From Fremontodendron californicum (Eukaryota > Streptophyta > Magnoliopsida > Malvales > Malvaceae), in the NCBI GenBank assembly GCA_030761205.1, contig JAULJL010000035.1, positions 10,744,001 through 10,808,000 of the forward strand: 64,000 bases of DNA. Direction: 5' to 3'. Numbering within the stretch: the first letter of the stretch is position 1; each line of letters starts with the position of its first letter. Shown here piece after piece: positions 46,140 through 54,424 of this stretch. The notes below the pieces were generated by a model that saw nothing but the letters and a program-made list of their open reading frames with translations, was not told the origin of the DNA and ran no database searches. A program made the position numbers and the translations under genes.

Positions 46140-48611
46140 CTATCTTGATCTCAACTTACCAGGAAATATGTGAAGTCTAGAATTATAAAGTAGAACTTTT
46201 TGCCCAACATCAAATGTTTTTCTTGAAATTAACTTGTCATGAAAGGCTTTAGTTCTTTCTTTATGAATTTTAGGATTCTCATATGCATCATTTCTGAGTT
46301 CCTCAAACTTTTGTTTCCAACAATGCTTAACCTGAAAAGAATTTAACATAGAATCAGTGTGTGAAATTTCTGAAGCATTATCAAACTCACATTCAATTAA
46401 ATAAGCTTCTAAAGGATCATGGAATGTGGTAGTGGTGTTATGTTCATGAACAAGTTCTTCAATGAAATCCACTTCATGTACTTCTGAATCATCACCAGGT
46501 TGCTTGCAAGTGTTGAACACATTTAATTCTAAAGTCATATTTCCAAAAGAAATGTTCAACATACCATTCCTGCAATTTATCAGAGCATTAGAAGTTGCAA
46601 GAAATGGACGGCCTAATATAACAGGAATTTGAACATTTGGATTTGAAACAGGATGTGTGTCCAAAACAATAAAATCAACAGGGAAGTAAAAATTATCAAT
46701 TTGAACCAAAACATCTTCAACTATCCCTCGAGGAATTTTTACAGAACGATCAGCTAGTTGAAGTGTAACAGGTGTTTCCTTGAGTTCACCTAAACCTAAC
46801 TGTTGATAAACAGAAAAAGGCAAAAGATTAATACTAGCACCAAGATCAAGCAATGCACGTTCTATTCTAGTGTTTCCAATGATGCATGAGATTGTTGGAC
46901 ATCCAGGATCTTTGAATTTTGGTGGAGTAAGGTGCTGAATGATTGAGCTCACACTTTCCGTCAGAAATGCTTTCTTTTGTACATTATGTTTCCTTTTAAC
47001 TGTGCACATGTCCTTCAAAAATTTAGCATAAGATGGAACTTGTTTGATTGCATCCAATAAAGGAATGTTAATCTTAACTTGTTTGAAAAGTTCATAAATT
47101 TCTGCATTTTGATTCAAATTCTTTATTGTTTGCAACCTTTGAGGAAAAGGAGCAGGATGCATACCTTTTTCTTTGTCCAAATTTTCAAGAAGTTCAGACT
47201 TACCATCATCCTTACCATTACTTTTCGGAGGGGAAGGAGGATCTTGGTCTTTTGATGGAATGTTTTTGTCAATTGCCTTTCCACTTCGAAGAGTTGTGAT
47301 AGAACTGGCATTTTCCTGTTGAGTTTCATTGGAGCAAGAAACAAGACATTGAGTATAAGGGTTAGGCTGAGGTTGAGCAGGAAACTTACCTTTTTCTTGA
47401 GTGCGTAATGAAGCTGTCAATGTGGACAAGGTGTTTTTGATCTCATTGATGTCCTGTAAAGTTTGGTTATTCACATTTGCTTGTGTTTGCATGAATGCTT
47501 GCAATGTCTCTTCCAAGGTTTGTACACGTGAAGGTTGATAGGAAAAAGTGTTGCCCGGCTTTTGAGATTGTGGTACCTGAACATGATTATTATTCCGCCA
47601 ACTGAAGTTGGGATGATTTCTCCATTCAGGGTTATACGTTTCAGAGTAAGGAGAAGGAAAAGGCTTTTTAAATGTGTTTATGGAATTTACTTGATCATGC
47701 AACGCTTCTTTAAGAATGGGAATGTTTGGACATTCAGAAGTGGGGTGTCCCATGATTTCACAAATTCCACAACTTTCTTCATTTTTAACCGTTTTGACTT
47801 CTTTTACTTCTCTAAGTTCCATGGCTTCAATCTTTCTAGCCAAATTAGCTACTTTAGCTTTTATCTCATCTTCTTGACTAAAATGATATTTACCTCTGTT
47901 AGAAACAAGATTAGATCTATTGAAACTTTCAGAGGAATTATCTGTGTGCCAGGCTTGAGAGTTATCTGCCAAATGGTCTAGGTAGTCAAAGGCTTCTTCA
48001 GGTTCTTTTTCTAGAAACTCACCGTTACACATTGTTTCAACAAATTGTTTAGTTTCGGGAGTTAAACTTTCATAAAAGAAACTAATAAGACGCCATTTTT
48101 CAAAACCATGATGTGGACAAGAACTTAACAAATCTTTAAAACGCTCCCAGCACTGAAAAAATGCTTCATTTTGATTTTGATTGAAATTTTGAATCTGTCT
48201 TTTCAAAGCAGTAGTTTTATGTGCTGGGAAAAATTTCTTTAGAAACTCAGTTTGTAATTCTTGCCATGTGCCAATTGACCTTGGTTTTAAATTATGAAGC
48301 CAAATTTTTGCTTTATCTTTTAAAGAAAAAGGAAATAATTTTAGCTTGACAATTTCATTTGTGCATTGTTGGTCATTAAAGGTGACACATACATCTTCGA
48401 AGTCTTTTAGAAATGAGTAAGCACTTTCCGATTCTAACCCATGGAAATTTGGAAGCAAAGCTATCATACATGGTTTAAAACGAAAGTTGTTTGCATTGAG
48501 AGGAAAAATAAAACAAGAGGGTGATGAGCTTCGAGTTGGTTGCAAGTAGTCACGCATGGTGCGTACTTGTCTGTTCTCATCTTCAGCATGAACACTTTCA
48601 TTGTCAGCCAT
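46140..48611 (-). CDS. Gag-protease-integrase-tail fusion of the Athila-type element, copy A
   Basis: This frame encodes the capsid protein and protease. From MADNESVHAED (48611; an in-frame Met at 48704 adds 31 residues) it has the Athila-type Gag core (LLPNFHGLESES, FPFSLKDKAKIWL, CPHHGFEKWRL), a canonical CCHC knuckle CGICEIMGHPTSEC near 47770, and the aspartic protease site LLDLGASINLLP near 46840, followed by ILGRPFL. Reverse transcriptase, RNase H and the integrase core are missing. The frame passes from the post-protease linker straight into the integrase C-terminus (HKERTKAFHDK, VLLYNSRLHIFPGKLRSR). A TAG at 46140-46142 stands where the family has Trp. Downstream the same frame continues open (TGPSVV, GAVDIENP, FKVNGQRLK) to 45966. 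The protein could still form particles in trans with another element's polymerase. Confidence 0.85.
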   Translation of the reverse strand: MADNESVHAEDENRQVRTMRDYLQPTRSSSPSCFIFPLNANNFRFKPCMIALLPNFHGLESESAYSFLKDFEDVCVTFNDQQCTNEIVKLKLFPFSLKDKAKIWLHNLKPRSIGTWQELQTEFLKKFFPAHKTTALKRQIQNFNQNQNEAFFQCWERFKDLLSSCPHHGFEKWRLISFFYESLTPETKQFVETMCNGEFLEKEPEEAFDYLDHLADNSQAWHTDNSSESFNRSNLVSNRGKYHFSQEDEIKAKVANLARKIEAMELREVKEVKTVKNEESCGICEIMGHPTSECPNIPILKEALHDQVNSINTFKKPFPSPYSETYNPEWRNHPNFSWRNNNHVQVPQSQKPGNTFSYQPSRVQTLEETLQAFMQTQANVNNQTLQDINEIKNTLSTLTASLRTQEKGKFPAQPQPNPYTQCLVSCSNETQQENASSITTLRSGKAIDKNIPSKDQDPPSPPKSNGKDDGKSELLENLDKEKGMHPAPFPQRLQTIKNLNQNAEIYELFKQVKINIPLLDAIKQVPSYAKFLKDMCTVKRKHNVQKKAFLTESVSSIIQHLTPPKFKDPGCPTISCIIGNTRIERALLDLGASINLLPFSVYQQLGLGELKETPVTLQLADRSVKIPRGIVEDVLVQIDNFYFPVDFIVLDTHPVSNPNVQIPVILGRPFLATSNALINCRNGMLNISFGNMTLELNVFNTCKQPGDDSEVHEVDFIEELVHEHNTTTTFHDPLEAYLIECEFDNASEISHTDSMLNSFQVKHCWKQKFEELRNDAYENPKIHKERTKAFHDKLISRKTFDVGQKVLLYNSRLHIFPGKLRSR

Positions 48612-48723
48612 GGTAGGAGTTGTATTAGAAAGATTACCTGAAAAAGTTTCACAATAAAATCTAACTAAACGATGAGATCTAAAATCACGTCGCCAAACAA
48701 GCATAAAACAAAGTTAATATACA

Positions 48724-48853
48724 GATTAGGCGGTATAACCAGCCAATAAAAATAAAACAAAGTTAATATACAATATAAATATAAATATATAGAAAATTAG
48801 GCGGTATAACCAGCCAATAAAAGAAAATTAGGCGGTATAACCAGCCAATAAAA
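48724..48853 (-). repeat. Leader repeats, 31-bp unit
   Basis: The unit GAAAATTAGGCGGTATAACC plus AGCCAATAAAA occurs at 48792-48822 and 48823-48853, with a partial copy at 48724-48750. They lie between PBS and gag. The duplicate segment has one unit fewer. Confidence 0.8.
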
Positions 48854-48890
48854 ATAAATATACTTATAAACTTATATACTTAGTATTGCC

Positions 48891-48908
48891 TCCCCGGCAA
48901 CGGCGCCA
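48891..48908 (-). promoter_or_regulatory. Primer-binding site, tRNA-Asp, copy A
   Basis: TGGCGCCGTTGCCGGGGA on the minus strand lies 6 bases from the LTR and complements the 3' end of plant tRNA-Asp, the primer known for Athila/Calypso elements. Confidence 0.9.
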
Positions 48909-48914
48909 AAAACT

Positions 48915-50411
48915 TGATGGTAACTCAATTAAGAGTTGTAAACCCAAGTGCAGGTTATGTTCAAGTAATAAATTCTCGGGTGTCCGAGGTCGAACCACAG
49001 GGAAGCGTATTAGTAAGTATAAGTTTATAAATATATAAGAAAAAGAAAATAAACAAGATATTAGGGAATCAATAACAAAGAAAGTAAACAAGATATTAGA
49101 GAACAAAATAAACAAAATAACATAAAAGCAATTAAACAAGATATAAAAAACAATAAGAAAAGATGTTGAGGTTAGAGAATCCACTCTTGGTGTTATGCTA
49201 AGATTAATCTTGTTTTATTACACAATTGAAATCCACACATAAGGGAGGTTCCAATCGGAAAGTTTAGCAATTCAGTCCAAATTGTCCAACGTCCATAGCA
49301 TATGATATTATGTTCATTTGGTGTCCTCAAAACTCATAAAAAGAGTCCAAGCATTCCTTATGCCAAGGTATATGTCTACAACAAATCAAGGTTATGAAAC
49401 CAAGCATTTACTGTGCCATTTTCATTGTCAATAATGAATCAAGATCTCTACTTTGCAAGTATGATTTTAAACCAAAAGAAAATATTATCTATACTAGTGT
49501 TTATAAATGATGATTCATTTTAGCTCATGTTCAAGAGACTAACCTTAGCATTTACCAAAAGCTTCACCTCATCACCTCAACAATATGATTAGCAACACAT
49601 ACTAGATATGAATGAAATGAAAAGGAATGTAAGAAACATAAGTAAAGAACAAGAAAACTAGAGAAAGGAAAGAAGAAGAAAACTTAGAGAATTTTATTAC
49701 AATGGCTAATATCCTACCAATGTATCAATGTATCCCAATACTCATCCAAGGCCCTCTATTTATACACATTTTGGAGGGCTAAATGACAAGAGACAAGCTT
49801 TACAAATTTCAAAGGTAGGTATAATAGGTGGGTGCATTTTTCTAACAATTTTCGTCATATTGTATGACAATTCTGATCAGCCAGCTTGATGGTCGATTTT
49901 GTCAATGTTGGAGGCTCGATCTGATAAAATTGTCTTCTAGAAAAATATACCCCTATCAGTTACGGATCCATAGCCGTTGGAATCTGATCATTTGCTGATG
50001 TGGATAAGAAGATATGGGCAAAATACGAAAACAGGTCAGCACAGACATCATTGCACATCAGCCAACTTGATGGTCGATTTCACTAGGGAAAACGACTCCG
50101 TTTCAAGAAGTGTAAAACATGAAAAAGATAGATATGCCTCTTAGCTTTGCACGGCTACAAATTTTAGCCTTATTGCTTCAGTGAAACTCGAGATATAGCG
50201 GATATGGTAAACGGTGTCGGAATTGGAACTGAACTGGATTTGCCCTTAATTCTAGTAATCTGAAATCACTCAAAGAAACTTGTGAAAAACACCAAATTAC
50301 ATAAAAATATAAAAGATCATAAACACAATTAGACTAAACAATAATAACTCGTATTTGACACAAAACAATAATAAAACATAACTAAAAACTATATAATTAT
50401 ACGAGTTATCA
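48915..50411 (-). repeat. Athila-type 5' LTR (LTR2)
   Basis: 1497 bp, next to the PBS, so it is the promoter LTR for copy A. It is about 0.5% different from LTR1 by eye and shares five of those changes with LTR3. Confidence 0.9.
49757..49766 (-). promoter_or_regulatory. TATA box of LTR2
   Basis: TGTATAAATA on the minus strand followed by GAGGGCC. It would drive transcription leftward through the Gag fusion, 178-aa frame and LOG copy A. Confidence 0.6.
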
Positions 50412-51494
50412 ACTCTTATGTTATTTGCTCTTAAGTCCTTCTACTTAATTAAACTATTTAATTAAGTCCTTAGTGATTAAATTCTCAATTTAATCAATTA
50501 GGTTCATTCCATTTTAATCTCTTAATTCATCTTTATGTGTGTGACCCATTAGGCTTCCAATATGTTGGCAATGAATATGAATTATAATCCAAGGATAATT
50601 AATTTACATTCGTAGATCATGAGCGGACTCTAGCAAGCCATCATGACCACCCAAATACTGGAGAGTCAAGTTAGTCTCGACATAACCTTTCAGTCTCCAG
50701 TCCATCAGTGTAATTCGAGCCCTTCACCAAATATCCCGAAAAGGCCATGAGCATGGTGCAATGTCTACTCATGTTCAATCCATATTAGTTCTTGCAGCTA
50801 TTGGTTAACTTTTTTTTTGGTGTAAACCCAGGGTGTCCCCCACCTCTATTTTATGGTTGATGGAAGACTAATCCCTGTTGGGTCGGGAGTGTAATGGTAA
50901 AGCTCTCCCAACATTGGAGACTCCCAAGATTCGAACCTTGGTTCTCATCGAGGGGGTTGGAGCCACTAACCACTCCAACCAACCAAATGTTGGTGCTATT
51001 GGTTAACTTTGTGAACTTAGAGAAACTATTTCTCCTAAATTCATCATACTCTAGCCAGAGATTCCATCAAGTTAACCAAATCCAAGAACAGATGAGATAC
51101 ATCTTCAATGTCACTTGGAGTGGTGAATCCTCTCTGGATCACTCATCCATCTTCGTATGCTTCATGTAATACCCAAAATCACCCTACCATAAGCATCCCC
51201 TATTGGGACCCATTCAAATGAAATCAAAGTATGACACTCCCCATACAAGATGACCTAAGTACACAAGTCAAAGGACTAGTTACACGACTGACACGTGAGA
51301 ACATTTCCATAGACACTAGAGTGACAAAACCAAATGGAGTTCTCACAGCAGACCATGTGCAGTGAACCTATTCTCTAACAAGCACCTACATGTTATCCCA
51401 AGTATACCGTATACTTCAACCCATGAGATCGGTTACTTACTTCATAAGTAAGAAGGCTTAACATGTACTAGTCTTTGAGCATTGCCAATGCCCC
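50412..51494 (-). repeat. X2 LTR, middle part (duplicated)
   Basis: Homologous to about 12857-13750 of X1, with the SINE at 50810-50994. It ends at GCCCC, where the tandem duplicate starts. Confidence 0.8.
50810..50994 (-). mobile_element. tRNA-derived SINE, copy A
   Basis: A 185-bp insert is flanked by GCTATTGGTTAAC at 50797-50809 and 50995-51007; the empty site is in X1 near 13250. On the minus strand it has a B-box match GGTTCGAATCT, an upstream GTGGTTAGTGG resembling an A box, and a 3' A tail. Mobilisation would need LINE reverse transcriptase. The family name is not determined. Confidence 0.8.
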
Positions 51495-52423
51495 ACACTT
51501 ATCTTTTGTTTCTAACCCAAATTTTCAACTAAAAATATCCCTTGTTTTTTGCAATATGTCTCAAAAAATCCATCTTTAGAACAAGGGTAAGGATATAAGT
51601 ATATTTAGGCTAGGTGTAAGTTGTGGTTACCAATAAAACAGCATATTTAATGTAGGCTCAAATTGGTTCACTAGTGGGGATGTTCTCTTAGAACATTAAT
51701 AAGGGATGGCTGTTTGGCTCTGGTTATAATCCTAATGCCTCTATCATATTCATGTTGTCACATGTATCAATATAGTCTCAAACGGTTTAAAGCAAGTTCT
51801 AGAGAATCATGTAATCATAAGAGCACTCAAGAAAGAAATTAGATTGATTTGTATAATGCATCAATCATTATAGGCTCAAAAACTCACAAGGATGATTATA
51901 CAAGTCAGATTAAGTCTAAACATGCTTCTTTCTCAATCAACATATCATATTAACATTGGCTCATAAAAAGGTTGACATCAAGCTTAATTCTCATGAAAAT
52001 CTTCTCACTAATAAATCTGTTTTAGACTTATGCAATTCATATCTCATCATTGTATTAAAAAGGAACTAGAACACATTAAAAAAAAATAATAATAATAATA
52101 AAGACTCATAAAAAAAATAGTAGACAAAAATAAAAGAAATCCTAAATCGTTCCCCCCACACTTAATTCTTACATTGTCCTCAATGTAAGTCTATTAACCC
52201 AAATGAAAGAATCATGTGTAAGAGAAAAGAACTAATAACATAAGAATAGGAATAACTAAGACTCAAAACAAAACAAACTCATGCAACCTAAATAATCCTA
52301 AAATACTTAACAAAAATTAACAAGTAAACATAAAAAGATTAAAATCAAACTGACAAGGTATGTCTCAAGTCTCCCTTACTCAGACCTTGTTCAGAATGAA
52401 TACTTCTAAATGGCTTAAAAGAC

Positions 52424-52460
<37 letters not shown>

Positions 52461-52606
52461 TAGCAAAATATGTCCCTTACCCCCTACTAAAATATGACAT
52501 TGTCCCCAATGTCAAATTTTAAAGGTAGAATTTAGGAGATATTACCTGCAGAGCTTGCTAACCACTTATTATAACTGAGACACAACAAACAAAATGTTAG
52601 ATAATG
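51495..52606 (-). other. Non-coding 3' part of unit B element, truncated
   Basis: It matches 43209-44323, including both hairpin-plus-purine motifs (about 52150-52190 and 52478-52513) and a poly-T run (about 52431-52454, shorter than in copy A). The true PPT and 3' LTR are missing from unit B. Confidence 0.8.
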
Positions 52607-53254
52607 TCACAAAGACAAAGTGCAATCCACTCCTTGCTTGTCCATATCTCTTTTTCTTTTTCCGAGCGTTTGCGAAACAATCGTAGCAGATAAATACTCA
52701 TAAGCTTGTAGCTTTTTGAGTAAATCTTCAATGGTTGTAGCAGAAATTATGGTTCTCCTTGCCTCTGAAAACATGAATCCATTATCCACAGCATTATCTA
52801 AATATGAAAGCAAATTACTAAAATAACCATTAATATTAAGCAAACCAATGGGTTTCTTATTTGTGACCAAAGATGACCAAGAAGCCACGCAAGCTATTTC
52901 TTCCAATGTACCCAGACCTTCTGGTAAAGCAATGAATGCATCGGCAGAATGGTACATGATTGTTATCCGTTCAGGGATACTCCAGACTTGTATTTCCTTA
53001 CCCACGGTAGGTCCACAAAAATCTGTGAATAGTTTTGGCACGATTCCTAGAACTGGACTTCCTCCGGCGTGTGCTGCTGTAGCGACTGCTCCCATTAAAC
53101 CCGTACTACCGCCTCCATAAATCAACTGGATCTTTTGTTGGGCAAGTATTACTCCAACTCTTATGGCTTCATCAGCGAATATGTTATTTTTCCCTGGATA
53201 AGCACCTCCAAAGACACAAATTTTTTTAATGCGCTGGGACGAAGTGCTTTCCAT
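52607..53254 (-). CDS. LOG: LOG-family copy B with altered signature
   Basis: Same 215 residues as copy A except that the second residue of the signature is Glu (PEGLGTLEE, residue 112), caused by a C-to-T change on the + strand at about 52920. The glycines of PGGxGTxxE form the phosphate/ribose-binding turn in LOG proteins, so this copy is probably impaired. R96 and the signature Glu remain. One extra T upstream places an in-frame Met at 53290 (MYSFSFRHSKKK), adding 12 residues if used; I keep the start equivalent to copy A. Neighbours are as in copy A, but its transcript would read into the X2 LTR and then LTR2. Confidence 0.75.
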   Translation of the reverse strand: MESTSSQRIKKICVFGGAYPGKNNIFADEAIRVGVILAQQKIQLIYGGGSTGLMGAVATAAHAGGSPVLGIVPKLFTDFCGPTVGKEIQVWSIPERITIMYHSADAFIALPEGLGTLEEIACVASWSSLVTNKKPIGLLNINGYFSNLLSYLDNAVDNGFMFSEARRTIISATTIEDLLKKLQAYEYLSATIVSQTLGKRKRDMDKQGVDCTLSL

Positions 53255-53524
53255 TTTTTTTTTCGAGTGCCTGAAAGAGAATGAGTACATGGTGTAATAT
53301 ATAGAGGACTGAGTAGTGAATCAGACAAGAGTAATAATGTCGCCGAAAGTGTATCTGACCTGTCAGAAGAAAATGTTAACCTAACAAAAGATTTTTGCGT
53401 GATTTCAGGAAGAAAATCAAAAAGAGAAGAAAAATCAACCGTAAAAGTCAAAAGTAATAATGTCGCCGAAAGTGTATTTGGCATCTTCCTCTGGTTTTAC
53501 GTCCAGAAACGGCTTAAACGCCTT

Positions 53525-54061
53525 CTATGAGTCGAGGATATGCTTCCCATCCAGTTTTCTTACAAGCTGGCAAACAGGGTCTTTTAACATCAGATTCCCA
53601 AGATGTTGCCATTCCCTTTGGAATTGCGGCCATAAATCAAGAATTTCTCTCTGTACGTCTCCACTAGGATGCGTCTCAAGAGAAAGTTAGATATTACCCA
53701 AATTCTCCTTACTCAGTCCATCCTTAATGAATTCAATTTTATCATCTCGATTAGAGGACGGAATCCCAATAGAACGACATTTACCGTTACACGTCCATCG
53801 TGCACATTTGTGGCAATTTGAACTCATGCGCTTTGCTCGTCGCTTCTTTGCATAAGTGCTTCTACCTGTACCTGGTAAATGCAAAACAGGAAGATATTCA
53901 TCTTCACGTACCTTGGCTTCAATTATCCAACGTATGTCTTCAGGAATCCCTTTGTGCATAAGCATTCTTAATCTTTCAAATCGAACTTGGTAAAGCTTCA
54001 GTAAAATATTTCGAGGAAAAGGAGGAAATCGTTTCTGCAATCTTGTGAGAATATCATCCAT
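53525..54061 (-). pseudogene. 178-aa protein, copy B, truncated by a stop
   Basis: Identical in the first 124 residues to copy A, then a CAA-to-TAA change (+ strand G to A at 53687-53689) ends the frame after GNI. The rest remains readable to 53525. The Cys cluster is upstream of the stop and would be retained in a shortened product. Confidence 0.8.
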
Positions 54062-54424
54062 CTTGAAAAAAAATGAAAGAGAAATTGAAAGATAAATTTA
54101 TATACAATATCAGTTTTGTGGGTAGTTGATGGAACCGACTTAAATAATCACGGAGTACCGTTATCCGCCATTTAACCGGGAAAAAAATGATTTTTTATTT
54201 TTTTTTTATTTTTTTTTATTTTTTAAGATTAGTAAAAATTATATTTACATCTAGTTATTTTCAAAACAAGGATCAGAAAGAAAAACAACCTCTTCTTGAG
54301 TAACATGATTTTCCAAAAAGAGTTTGAGTCTTTGTCCATTTACCTTGAATACGTTACCATTTTGAGGATTCTCAATGTCAACTGCTCCATAATGATACAC
54401 ATGCTTAACCACAGATGGGCCAGT

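Larger units (their letters stand above)
40832..50416 (-). mobile_element. Athila-type element carrying a LOG gene (complete insertion with ACTCT duplications)
   Basis: Both LTRs are 1497 bp (40837-42333 and 48915-50411), begin TGATGGTAAC and end GAGTTATCA. ACTCT flanks both sides (40832-40836 and 50412-50416), and the unoccupied site CATAACTCTTATG is seen in the sister LTR near 12859. On the minus strand the order is 5' LTR, tRNA-Asp PBS, Gag-protease-integrase tail fusion, 178-aa frame, LOG frame, about 2 kb non-coding, PPT, 3' LTR. The Gag type, PBS and LTR size fit the Athila clade of Ty3/gypsy. About seven mismatches by eye between the LTRs indicate a young insertion. Confidence 0.9.

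Noticed and set aside
47535..47981. 148-codon + strand frame (and its twin at 55820-56266)
   Set aside because: It is antisense to the Gag fusion and has no independent motifs.
46140..48611. Idea that this fusion is a host-domesticated Gag gene
   Set aside because: It sits in a young insertion with target duplications, PBS, PPT and near-identical LTRs, so it is an element gene rather than a domesticated one.
48864..49184. Hydrophobic minus-strand frame of about 100 codons in the Athila-type LTR (also at 40822-41106 and 57118-57438)
   Set aside because: It reads through an AT-rich LTR/leader and owes its hydrophobicity to T-rich codons; it is preserved only because the LTRs are near-identical. 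I do not consider it an envelope-like protein.
50880..50960. Possible tRNA gene
   Set aside because: There is a B-box and a tRNA-like head, but no cloverleaf I can close, and the insert has SINE flanks and an A tail.
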